From contig NZ_CP107841.1 of the NCBI RefSeq assembly GCF_036346855.1, forward strand, positions 3,228,001-3,292,000: a stretch of DNA of 64,000 nucleotides, written 5' to 3'. The DNA is from Streptomyces europaeiscabiei. GTDB taxonomy: Bacteria > Actinomycetota > Actinomycetes > Streptomycetales > Streptomycetaceae. The notes beneath the pieces are model-generated. The model ran no database searches and had not been told where the DNA came from. It saw nothing but the letters and a program-made list of their open reading frames with translations. Made by a program: the position numbers and the translations under genes. This document shows positions 40,470-50,242 of the stretch, piece by piece. Positions within the stretch are counted from its first letter, which is position 1, and each line of letters starts with the position of its first letter.

Positions 40470-41321
40470 CTACGAGCACCACCACAGGAACTGCTTGCAC
40501 GTCTCCGTCGGACTGGGCTCCGGAGTGGGGTCGTCCGCGGTCGGTTCGGTGGCCGGGGTGTCGGAGTCGCCGGGGTCGGAGGTCGGGTCCTGAGCCGAAG
40601 GGGCGGGGCTCGCCGTGGCGTCGGTGGCCGAGCGGTCCCTGGGCTTGTCCGCGTCCTCGGCGTCGTCCTCGCCCTCGGATTTCTCGGACTCCGAGGCCGA
40701 CGGGGACGCCGACTTGTCCGGCTTCTTCCCGTTCTTGTCGACGTCGGCGGGGTCGTTGGAGCCGTCGCCGGCATCCTCGACATCGTCCGCCGCAGCCGTC
40801 GGGGAGGCGTCGGAGACGTCGTCCACGGAGACCGCGCGCGGCTCCGCCGGCGGTGCCTCCATGCCGAGTTCGGCGAGGCTCAGTCCGCCTGCGGCGAGCA
40901 GCAGGCCGGCCCCGATCATCAGCACCCGCCGCCGCCGGCGCCGGTGCGCGGCGGCCTTGCGGTCGCGGCGTCCGACCCGCGCACCGCGGCCACGACCCCG
41001 GGACCGGGCACGGCGCCCGCCGGCCGCCGGGGCGTCGCCGTCGGCCGCGTCCTCGAACGCGTCGTCGCGTTCACCCGCGGGCATGTCGTCCTGCCCGGCC
41101 CGCCCGCCGCGACCACGGCCCTGGGACCGCGCACGGTGTCCACCACTCGGGCGCTCGCGGGTGGCTTCCTCCCCGGACACGTCCTCGCGCTCGTCCACGG
41201 CCGTGTGGTCCCGGACGGACAGCGCGTCCGGATGGGACCGGCACTCTTCGGCCGACGCGCCGCACCCCGAGCAGGAGAGGGCGCCATTGAGGTGCCGTTG
41301 GCACGGGTGGCAGTAATCCAT
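40470..41321 (-). CDS. SCO2400-family zinc-ribbon membrane protein
   Basis: A 283-residue protein. The N-terminal zinc ribbon has two CxxC pairs (C4, C7, C17, C20: DYCHPCQRHL, LSCSGCG). A basic Arg/Gly-rich region leads to one membrane helix (about 133-152). The extracytoplasmic part is Asp/Ser/Pro/Thr-rich and ends in TCKQFLWWCS with two cysteines. The topology puts the zinc ribbon inside. The family is conserved in Streptomyces near the fab locus; its function is unknown. It is divergent from the dehydratase operon. Confidence 0.8.
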   Translation of the reverse strand: MDYCHPCQRHLNGALSCSGCGASAEECRSHPDALSVRDHTAVDEREDVSGEEATRERPSGGHRARSQGRGRGGRAGQDDMPAGERDDAFEDAADGDAPAAGGRRARSRGRGRGARVGRRDRKAAAHRRRRRRVLMIGAGLLLAAGGLSLAELGMEAPPAEPRAVSVDDVSDASPTAAADDVEDAGDGSNDPADVDKNGKKPDKSASPSASESEKSEGEDDAEDADKPRDRSATDATASPAPSAQDPTSDPGDSDTPATEPTADDPTPEPSPTETCKQFLWWCS

Positions 41322-41488
41322 GACGCCGGAAGATTATGTTCCGCAGTGGTGACGTTCCCGGGTGGGCCCGTGAAAGTTGTGTAGGAACCTCGTGGACCGG
41401 GGCGTCGGGGCGGGGACGGTCCGGATCATTTGCCCGCCATCCCGGCCATCGACGACCATCGACCCGAAACCGTTGTGCGTTCGACCCA

Positions 41489-41556
41489 TTGACACTCCGA
41501 CCGGGTCGTCCTTACTGTCGCGACCAGCATTTCGAACGAGTGACGAAATTTCGAAC
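41489..41556 (+). promoter_or_regulatory. Dehydratase operon promoter with two operator-like sites (B and C)
   Basis: Consensus TTGACA (41489-41494) and TACTGT (41513-41518) with an 18-bp gap. Immediately downstream are CATTTCGAAC (site B, 41528-41537) and GACGAAATTTCGAAC (site C, 41542-41556, containing the perfect palindrome CGAAATTTCG). Their position just after the start point fits a repressor roadblock. Confidence 0.75.
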
Positions 41557-41580
41557 AGACCACAAAGGACAGGGAGTACC

Positions 41581-42738
41581 GTGCGCATCACGGGAATCAG
41601 CACGCACGTGGTCGGGACGCCGTGGCGGAACCTGACCTACGTCCTGGTGCACACCGACGAGGGGCTCACCGGCGTCGGCGAGACCCGCATGCTCGGCCAC
41701 ACCGACGCACTGCTCGGCTATCTGCACGAGGCACAGGCCAACCACATTCTCGGCTCCGACCCGTTCGCTGTCGAGGATCTGGTCAAGCGGATGAAGTACG
41801 GCGACTACGGGCGGGCCGGCGAGATCGTGATGTCCGGCATCGCGGTCATCGAGATGGCCTGCTGGGACATCAAGGGCAAGGCCCTCGGCGTCCCCGTCTG
41901 GCAGCTGCTGGGCGGCAAGGTCACCGACAAGGTCAAGGCGTACGCCAACGGCTGGTACACCACCGAGCGCACGCCCGAGGCGTACCACAAGGCGGCGCAG
42001 GGGGTCATGGAGCGCGGTTACAAGGCGCTCAAGATCGACCCCTTCGGCACCGGCCACTTCGAGCTGGACCACGAGCAGAGCATGTACGCGGTCTCCCTGA
42101 TCGAGGCCGTGCGCGACGCCATCGGGCCGGACTCCGAGCTGATGCTGGAGATGCACGGCCGGTTCTCGCCCTCCACCGCCGTCCGCCTCGCCAAGGACCT
42201 GGCGCCCTTCAAGCCCGCGTGGCTGGAGGAGCCGTGCCCGCCGGAGAACCTGAAGGCGCTGGAGAAGGTCGCCGCCAAGGTCGACATCCCGGTGGCCACG
42301 GGTGAGCGGATCCACGACCGGATCGAGTTCCGGGAGCTCTTCGAGAGCCAGGCCGTGGACATCATCCAGCCCGACGTCGGCCACATCGGCGGCATCTGGG
42401 AGACCCGCAAGCTGGCGGCGACCGCAGAGACCCACTACACGCTGGTCGCGCCGCACAACGTGGGCGGGCCGGTGCTGACCGCGGCCTCCCTCCAGGTCGG
42501 CTTCACCTCCCCGAACTTCAAGATCCTGGAGCACTTCAACGACTTCGCGGACGCGGAGATCAAGAAGGTCGTCTCGGGGGCCCCGGAGGTCGTGGACGGC
42601 TACTTCCACCTGTCCGACAAGCCCGGCCTCGGTGTCGAGCTGGACGTGGACGCGGCGGCGGAGTTCCCGCAGCAGCAGGCCCGGTTCGACCTGTGGGCCG
42701 AGGGCTGGGAGCAGCGCAAGCCCAAGGGCAGCCAGTGA
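41581..42738 (+). CDS. Enolase-superfamily sugar-acid dehydratase (mandelate racemase/galactonate dehydratase type)
   Basis: A 385-residue protein from GTG 41581 with an AGGGAG site. The N-terminal capping domain is followed by the barrel: LKIDPFG on strand 2, metal ligands in MLEMHGR, LEEPCPP and TGERIH, and a late APHNVGGP His. The Glu/Glu/Glu ligand pattern and length match D-galactonate/arabinonate dehydratases, which turn an aldonate into a 2-keto-3-deoxy acid. It is the first gene of an operon with an alcohol dehydrogenase (GTGA overlap), fitting oxidative sugar breakdown. Confidence 0.88.
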   Translation: MRITGISTHVVGTPWRNLTYVLVHTDEGLTGVGETRMLGHTDALLGYLHEAQANHILGSDPFAVEDLVKRMKYGDYGRAGEIVMSGIAVIEMACWDIKGKALGVPVWQLLGGKVTDKVKAYANGWYTTERTPEAYHKAAQGVMERGYKALKIDPFGTGHFELDHEQSMYAVSLIEAVRDAIGPDSELMLEMHGRFSPSTAVRLAKDLAPFKPAWLEEPCPPENLKALEKVAAKVDIPVATGERIHDRIEFRELFESQAVDIIQPDVGHIGGIWETRKLAATAETHYTLVAPHNVGGPVLTAASLQVGFTSPNFKILEHFNDFADAEIKKVVSGAPEVVDGYFHLSDKPGLGVELDVDAAAEFPQQQARFDLWAEGWEQRKPKGSQ

Positions 42739-43757
42739 CCGCCACGCCCGACACGGCCACCGCCGTCGTCATCGAGGCGCCGGGCGAGCACCGGCTGGTG
42801 CCGCACGAGCCCCGGCAGCCGGAGGCCGGCGAGGCCCTGGTCCGGGTGCACGCCTCCGGGATCTGCGGCAGCGACCGCGAGGTCTTCCAGGGCAACAGGC
42901 CGGAGGGGTACGTCCGTTACCCCCTCACACCGGGCCACGAGTGGTCCGGAACGGTCACGGCCGTGGGTGACGGTGTCCCTTCAAGTCTTGTAGGCCGCAA
43001 GGTCGTGGGCGAGGGCTTCCGGAACTGCCAGGTGTGCGACCGCTGCCACGCGGGCGAGACCACACTGTGTTCGGCGGGGTACGAGGAGACCGGGTTCACC
43101 CAGCCCGGCGCGATGGCCACGACCCTCACCCTGCCCGCCCGTCTGCTGCACGTCCTCCCGGACGACGCGGATCTGACGGCGGCGGCGCTGCTGGAGCCGG
43201 CCGCGTGCATCGCGGCCGCCGCGCTCAAGGCGAACGCGGTCCCCGGCGAGCGGGTCGCCGTGGTGGGCACGGGAACGCTCGGCATGTTCGCCGTTCAGTT
43301 CCTGAAGGCGGGCTCACCGGCCGAGCTGCTCGTCGTGGGTACCCGTTCGGACCGGGCGGAGCTGTCGAAGCGGTTCGGTGCCACGGACTTCCGCACGAAG
43401 GACCAGGAGCTGCCGGGCGACTTCGACGTCGTCATCGAGACCGCCGGGTCCGCGGACGCGGCGCGCACGGCCGCCGCCCTGCTGCGGCGCGGCGGGCGGC
43501 TGGTCCTGACGGGCATCCCGGCACCGGGCGCGGACGGGCTCGACCCGACGGATCTCGTCGTGCGGCAGCTGGAGGTGCACACCGTGTTCGGCGCGGCGCC
43601 GGACGCCTGGGCGCACACCGTGCGGGTCTTCGGGGCCGGGCTGCTGGACCCGCTGCCGCTCGTCACGCACGAGCTGCCGCTGGAGGAGTTCTCGCAGGCC
43701 ATCGAGCTGGTCGGGTCGGGCGACCCGACGGTCGGAAAGGTCCTGCTGCGGCCATGA
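42735..43757 (+). CDS. Zinc-dependent alcohol/sugar dehydrogenase
   Basis: A 340-residue medium-chain dehydrogenase. Catalytic zinc ligands are Cys in SGICGSD and His-Glu in PGHEWSG; the structural-zinc loop NCQVCDRCHAGETTLC carries four cysteines. The Rossmann motif is VVGTGTLGMFAV. It probably oxidises a sugar or sugar alcohol with NAD(P) in the same pathway as the coupled dehydratase. GTG 42735 overlaps the upstream stop by four bases. A strong terminator follows. Confidence 0.92.
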   Translation: MTATPDTATAVVIEAPGEHRLVPHEPRQPEAGEALVRVHASGICGSDREVFQGNRPEGYVRYPLTPGHEWSGTVTAVGDGVPSSLVGRKVVGEGFRNCQVCDRCHAGETTLCSAGYEETGFTQPGAMATTLTLPARLLHVLPDDADLTAAALLEPAACIAAAALKANAVPGERVAVVGTGTLGMFAVQFLKAGSPAELLVVGTRSDRAELSKRFGATDFRTKDQELPGDFDVVIETAGSADAARTAAALLRRGGRLVLTGIPAPGADGLDPTDLVVRQLEVHTVFGAAPDAWAHTVRVFGAGLLDPLPLVTHELPLEEFSQAIELVGSGDPTVGKVLLRP

Positions 43758-43771
43758 CACACCCCTGAGCC

Positions 43772-43814
43772 GTACGCCGGTACGGGGCTCCCTGACGACT
43801 TCGTACCGGCGTAC
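43772..43814. terminator. Terminator of the dehydratase/dehydrogenase operon
   Basis: Perfect 13-bp stem GTACGCCGGTACG / CGTACCGGCGTAC with a 17-nt loop, 15 bases after the dehydrogenase stop. Confidence 0.85.
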
Positions 43815-43850
43815 ACCCAAGAGCTCTGTGCACCAAGAGCCGCGAACCTT

Positions 43851-43866
43851 GTCCGAAATATCGAAC
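43851..43866 (+). promoter_or_regulatory. Shared operator-like motif, site D
   Basis: GTCCGAAATATCGAAC, 17 bp before the TIM-barrel gene start. A near-palindrome (GTyCGA half-sites) aligned with sites A, B and C. Confidence 0.65.
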
Positions 43867-43882
43867 CTGTGAAGGACAGCTT

Positions 43883-44851
43883 GTGACCGACACCACCGCT
43901 CCGGCGCCGCGCCGACCCGGCGAGCAGGCGCTTGCCGCGCTCGGCCTGGGCGCGCCCGCCCTCGACCCTTCCGACGCCTCCCCGCACTCCTTCCCAGGCG
44001 GCGGCAGCTGGCGCACCGAGGTCCCCTCCGTCGAGGGGCCCGAGGCGCTCGCCGTGGTCCTCAAGGAGGCCTCGCGGCTCGATGTGCCGATCCACCGGAT
44101 CAGCCAGGGCAGCGGCGTGTGGATGCTCACCGACGCCGAGATCACCGAGATGGTGGAGGCGACGGCCGAGCGTGACATCGAGCTCTGCCTGTTCACCGGC
44201 CCGCGCGGCACCTGGGACATCGGCGCCTCCACCCGTACCGACTCCAAGGGCGCCGGCCTCAGGGCCCGCGGTCACGACGCGGTCGCCGGATGTGTCGAGG
44301 ACGCCGTGCGCGCGACCGAGCTGGGTGTGAAGTGCCTGCTCGTCGCCGACGAGGGTGTGCTGTGGACGCTGCACCGGGCACGCGTCGCGGGCATCATCCC
44401 GGCCGACACGACCTTCAAGGTGTCGGCGCTGATCGGGCCGGTCAACCCGACCGCGTACGCCGTGTACGAGAACCTCGGCGGCGACTCGATCAACGTGCCG
44501 AGCGATCTGACGCTCGACCACCTCACGGAGATCCGGCGGGTGTCCGGCGCTCCCATGGACATGTACATCGAAGCCCCCGACGACCTCGGCGGCTATGTGC
44601 GGATGTACGAGGTCGCCGAACTGATCCGGCGCGGCGCACCGATCTATCTGAAGTTCGGCCTGTCGAAGTCCCCCGGGATCTACCCCTACGGGCACCACAT
44701 GCGGGACCTCACCCTGTCCACGGCCAAGGAACGCGTACGGCGCGGCAGGCTGGCCCTGGACCTCCTCGCACGGCACGGGGCGGACGGCGACATGGCGCCG
44801 CTCGGCTCGCGGCTGCCGGGCGCGCTGAAGCGATTCGGAACTCCCGCATAA
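43883..44851 (+). CDS. TIM-barrel protein of unknown reaction (distantly peptidase U32-like)
   Basis: A 322-residue protein from GTG 43883 with GAAGGAC upstream. Strands and helices alternate as in a (beta/alpha)8 barrel: VPIHRISQGSGVWML, IELCLFTGPRGTWD, GVKCLLVADEGVLW, DSINVPSDLTLDH, PMDMYIEAPDDLGG, APIYLKFGLSKSPG. The acidic and His residues at strand ends suggest metal or Schiff-base chemistry, but no known catalytic set is recognised. Placed between sugar-oxidation enzymes and a sugar importer and preceded by site D, it is a candidate lyase, isomerase or hydrolase in this pathway. Confidence 0.6.
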   Translation: MTDTTAPAPRRPGEQALAALGLGAPALDPSDASPHSFPGGGSWRTEVPSVEGPEALAVVLKEASRLDVPIHRISQGSGVWMLTDAEITEMVEATAERDIELCLFTGPRGTWDIGASTRTDSKGAGLRARGHDAVAGCVEDAVRATELGVKCLLVADEGVLWTLHRARVAGIIPADTTFKVSALIGPVNPTAYAVYENLGGDSINVPSDLTLDHLTEIRRVSGAPMDMYIEAPDDLGGYVRMYEVAELIRRGAPIYLKFGLSKSPGIYPYGHHMRDLTLSTAKERVRRGRLALDLLARHGADGDMAPLGSRLPGALKRFGTPA

Positions 44852-44965
44852 CGTTCCGGAAACCTCCCTTCACAGAACCCGACGCGGTCGCACAGACTCC
44901 GACACAAATTCTTACCCAATCGGGTCCCGGCCTCACCACCATCAAGACCATCAAGGAAGATGATC

Positions 44966-46078
44966 ATGCGTACTCGCCGAGCCGCTCTCGCCTCCATAGC
45001 CACCGCCGCCTCCCTGGCCCTGACCCTCTCGGCCTGCGGTCAGAGCTCCGAGGGCGGCAGCGAGGAGAAGTCCTCGGGTGACACCAAGGGCGCCACCATC
45101 GGCATCGCGATGCCGACCAAGTCCTCCGAGCGCTGGATCTCCGACGGCGACAACGTCGTCAAGGACCTGGAGGCCAAGGGCTACAAGACCCAGCTGGTCT
45201 ACGGCGAGGACAAGCCCGAGCAGCAGGTCTCCCAGATCGAGAACCTGATCGCCCAGGGCGTCAAGGCGCTGATCGTCGCCGCGATCGACAACAAGTCGCT
45301 CGACAACGTGCTGCAGCAGGCCAAGGACGCGAACATCCCGGTCATCTCCTACGACCGCCTGATCCTCAACAGCCCGAACGTCGACTACTACGCCTCCTTC
45401 GACAACAGCAAGGTCGGCGAGCTCCAGGCCAACTACATCGTCGAGAAGCTCGGTCTGACGGCGGGCAAGAAGGGCCCCTTCAACATCGAGCTGTTCGCCG
45501 GCTCCAACGACGACAACAACACCAAGTACTTCTTCAACGGCGCGATGAGCGTGCTCCAGCCGTACATCGACAAGAAGCAGCTCGTCGTCCAGTCCGGCCA
45601 GACCAAGATCACGCAGGTCACCACCCTGCGCTGGGACGGCGCCACCGCCCAGCGCCGCATGGACGACATCCTCACCAAGTCGTACAAGAGCGAGAAGGTC
45701 GACGCGGTCCTCTCCCCGTACGACGGCATCTCCATCGGCATCCTGTCGGCGCTGAAGTCGGACAGCTACGGCTCCAAGAGCAAGCCGCTGCCTGTCCTCA
45801 CCGGCCAGGACGCCGAGCTTGCCTCGGTGAAGTCGATCATCGCGGGCGAGCAGACGCAGACGGTCTACAAGGACCTGCGTGAGCTGGCCAAGGTCGCCTC
45901 GAACATGGTCGACGCGGTGCTGAACGACAAGAAGGTCGAGACGAACGACACGAAGACCTACGACAACGGGTCCAAGGTCGTCCCGGCGTACCTCCTGGAG
46001 CCGGTCAGCGTCGACAAGACCAACTACTCGGAGATCCTCGTCGACGGCGGTTACTACACGGCGGACCAGCTCAAGTAA
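44966..46078 (+). CDS. chvE: Multiple-monosaccharide-binding lipoprotein, ChvE type
   Basis: A 370-residue protein from ATG 44966, with AAGGAAG seven bases upstream (ATG 44960 is too close). Lipobox LSAC. The family 4 binding-protein fold: [13 protein letters not shown], the ribose/xylose-binding-like [16 protein letters not shown], and [17 protein letters not shown], all typical of ChvE/XylF proteins that bind galactose, arabinose, xylose and glucose. It is the first gene of a chvE-mmsA-mmsB importer. Confidence 0.93.
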   Translation: MRTRRAALASIATAASLALTLSACGQSSEGGSEEKSSGDTKGATIGIAMPTKSSERWISDGDNVVKDLEAKGYKTQLVYGEDKPEQQVSQIENLIAQGVKALIVAAIDNKSLDNVLQQAKDANIPVISYDRLILNSPNVDYYASFDNSKVGELQANYIVEKLGLTAGKKGPFNIELFAGSNDDNNTKYFFNGAMSVLQPYIDKKQLVVQSGQTKITQVTTLRWDGATAQRRMDDILTKSYKSEKVDAVLSPYDGISIGILSALKSDSYGSKSKPLPVLTGQDAELASVKSIIAGEQTQTVYKDLRELAKVASNMVDAVLNDKKVETNDTKTYDNGSKVVPAYLLEPVSVDKTNYSEILVDGGYYTADQLK

Positions 46079-46110
46079 GCGTCGGATCTCAAGGATTGGA
46101 AGGCAAGACC

Positions 46111-47657
<1,547 letters not shown>

Positions 47658-47661
<4 letters not shown>

Positions 47662-48902
47662 GCACGGATGTGACCGCCAAGAGCCCGGCCCCCGCGCCGC
47701 CCGGCAAGAGCGGGGGCGCGGTGGGCGGAGGTCTGCTCCAGCTGTTGCTGGACGGCATGCGCCGCAACATGCGGCAGTACGGCATGCTGATCGCCCTCGG
47801 CGTGATCGTGGCGCTGTTCGCGGTGTGGACCGACGGTGACCTGCTGCTGCCGCGCAACGTCTCCAACCTGGTGCTGCAGAACAGCTACATCCTGATCCTC
47901 GCGATCGGCATGATGCTGGTCATCATCGCCGGCCACATCGATCTCTCGGTCGGCTCACTGACCGCGTTCGTCGGTGCCTTCGCGGCCGTACTGACCGTGC
48001 AGCACGACATCTCCTGGCCCGTCGCCGTGGTCCTCTGCCTGATGGTGGGCGCCCTGGCCGGTGCGATCCAGGGCTACTTCATCGCGTATCTCGGGATACC
48101 GTCGTTCATCGTCACCCTCTCCGGCATGCTCACCTTCCGCGGTGTCACGGAGATCCTGCTGCAGGGCCAGACCCTCGGTCCCTTCCCCGAGGGCCTGCAG
48201 AAGATCGGCAACGGCTTCCTGCCGGCGACCGGCCCGCAGACCAACTACCACAACCTCACCCTGCTCCTCGGCCTCGTCCTGATCACCTTCGTGGTGCTCC
48301 AGGAGGTCCGGGACCGCAGGCGTCAGCGGGAGTTCTCGCTGGACGTGGCGCCGCTCAACATCTTCATGCTCAAGCTCGTCTCGATCGTCGCCGCGCTGCT
48401 CACCGTCACCCTGCTGCTCGCCAGCTACAAGGGTGCGCCGATCATCCTGATCATCCTCGGTCTGCTGGTGGTCGGTTACGGCTACGTCATGCGGAACACG
48501 GTCTTCGGCCGTCACATCTACGCGATCGGCGGCAACCTGCCGGCCGCGAAGCTGTCCGGCGTGAAGGACAAGAAGGTCACCTTCTACGTCTTCTTGAACA
48601 TGGGCGCCCTGGCGGCCCTGGCAGGTCTGGCGATCGCCGCCCGCCTCAACGCGGCCGGCCCGAAGGCGGGTCTCAACTACGAACTGGAGGCCATCGCCTC
48701 GGCGTTCATCGGCGGCGCGTCCATGAGCGGCGGTGTCGGCACCGTCCTCGGCGCGATCATCGGCGGTGTCGTCCTCGGTGTCCTCAACAACGGCATGAAC
48801 CTCCTCAACGTCGGCTCCGACTGGCAGCAGGTCATCAAGGGCCTGGCCCTGCTGGCGGCCGTCGGGTTCGACGTGTGGAACAAGCGCAAGTCCGGTTCGT
48901 AG
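47658..48902 (+). CDS. mmsB: Multiple-monosaccharide ABC transporter permease
   Basis: A 414-residue permease (GguB/MmsB) with about ten helices, [13 protein letters not shown] and the cytoplasmic [14 protein letters not shown] segment. It is larger than RbsC, which is characteristic of the MmsB group. It forms the channel with MmsA. Confidence 0.95.
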
Positions 48903-48904
48903 CC

Positions 48905-48940
48905 AGGTTTTCGCAGTCACGTTTTCGCAGTCAGGTTTTC
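48905..48940. repeat. 14-bp direct repeats GTTTTCGCAGTCA
   Basis: Three phased copies of (A/C)GTTTTCGCAGTC, the last truncated to AGGTTTTCG, directly after the mmsB stop. They may come from slippage; no known role. Confidence 0.75.
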
Positions 48941-48952
48941 GAGCTGGTCGAC

Positions 48953-48983
48953 GGGTCCCGCGTGCCACGAGCCCGCGGGACCC
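48953..48983 (+). terminator. Hairpin between mmsB and galM
   Basis: Perfect 10-bp stem GGGTCCCGCG / CGCGGGACCC with an 11-nt loop, followed by CTCGGCTTTTCC. It would terminate or attenuate read-through into galM. Confidence 0.75.
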
Positions 48984-49013
48984 CTCGGCTTTTCCACGAG
49001 AGGCAGGAAGCCG

Positions 49014-50057
49014 GTGAAGGAGCTCTTCGGCAAGCTGGCCGACGGCACCGAGATCCACCGCTGGTCGCTGGAGAACGGCGGCACCCGTCTGAAGGTCCTG
49101 TCGTACGGCGGGATCGTGCAGTGCCTGGAGACCCCGGACCGGGACGGCCGGTACGCGAACGTCTCCCTGGGCTTCGACACCGTCGAGGACTACGTCGCCG
49201 GGTCGCCCTACTTCGGCGCGCTGATCGGCCGGTACGGCAACCGGATCGGCGCGGGCCGCTTCACGCTGGACGGCGAGACGTACGAACTCTCCGTCAACGA
49301 CGGCACGAACAGCCTGCACGGCGGGGCGGACGGCTTCGACAGGGCCGTGTGGGACGTCGAGCCGTTCACGGACGGCTCGGACGTGGGTCTGCGGCTGTCG
49401 TACACCAGCGCCGACGGGGAGATGGGCTACCCCGGCGCGCTGGCCGTGGAGGTCACCTACACCCTCACCGAGCGGGGCGAGTGGCGCATCGACTACGGGG
49501 CGACAACCGACCGGACCACCGTCGTCAACCTCACCAACCACGTGTACTGGAACCTCGCGGGAGAAGGCAGCGGCTCGGTCCTGGACCACGAGCTGACGAT
49601 CGCCGCCGCCCGCTACACCCCGGTCGGCTCCGGCCTGATCCCCACCGGCGAGCCGGCCGACGTCGCGGGCACACCCTTCGACTTCCGAACGGGCAAGGCG
49701 GTGGGCAAGGACGTCCGCGCGGCCGATCCGCAGCTGCTCCAGGCCAAGGGGTTCGACCACAACTGGGTTCTGGACAAGAGCGGTACGGCCGGACCGGAAT
49801 GGGCCGCCACGCTCACCGACCCGGCGTCCGGCCGCACACTGAAGATCTCCACGACCGAGCCTGGACTGCAGTTCTATTCCGGGAACTTCCTGGACGGCAC
49901 GCTCGTCGGACCGTCCGGGAAGACCTACCGGCAAGGGGACGCGCTGTGCCTGGAGACCCAGCACTTCCCGGACTCGCCGAACAAGCCGTCGTACCCGTCG
50001 ACGGTGCTGCGACCTGGGGAGACGTACCGATCGACGACGGTCCACGCCTTCGGATGA
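49014..50057 (+). CDS. galM: Aldose 1-epimerase (mutarotase)
   Basis: A 347-residue galactose-mutarotase-fold protein. Conserved regions: GRYGNRIGAGRFTLDG, SLHGGADGFDRAVWD (catalytic-base region), VVNLTNHVYWNLAGEG (catalytic His) and GLQFYSGNFLDG with the terminal Glu region. It interconverts alpha and beta anomers of imported aldoses. It is placed just after the monosaccharide importer, consistent with sugar utilisation. Confidence 0.95.
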   Translation: MKELFGKLADGTEIHRWSLENGGTRLKVLSYGGIVQCLETPDRDGRYANVSLGFDTVEDYVAGSPYFGALIGRYGNRIGAGRFTLDGETYELSVNDGTNSLHGGADGFDRAVWDVEPFTDGSDVGLRLSYTSADGEMGYPGALAVEVTYTLTERGEWRIDYGATTDRTTVVNLTNHVYWNLAGEGSGSVLDHELTIAAARYTPVGSGLIPTGEPADVAGTPFDFRTGKAVGKDVRAADPQLLQAKGFDHNWVLDKSGTAGPEWAATLTDPASGRTLKISTTEPGLQFYSGNFLDGTLVGPSGKTYRQGDALCLETQHFPDSPNKPSYPSTVLRPGETYRSTTVHAFG

Positions 50058-50242
50058 CAGCCACCCGGCAGTGATCCACGGCGACTCTTCACAGGTGATT
50101 CACAAGTTCCCACCGAATTCTCAGCGGTTGAACAGAGCCGCCTCAGCCTCCGTATGTATGAGCGGTCCGTGCTCCCCCGCACGGGCCGCCCTAGTCGTCG
50201 GGCCCGCTCGTCCCCAACGGGCCCGCCCCCTACGGAGGTTCC

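Noticed and set aside
40328..41290. Plus-strand frame starting at the LacI operator
   Set aside because: Arg/Pro-rich shadow of the zinc-ribbon membrane protein; no ribosome site.
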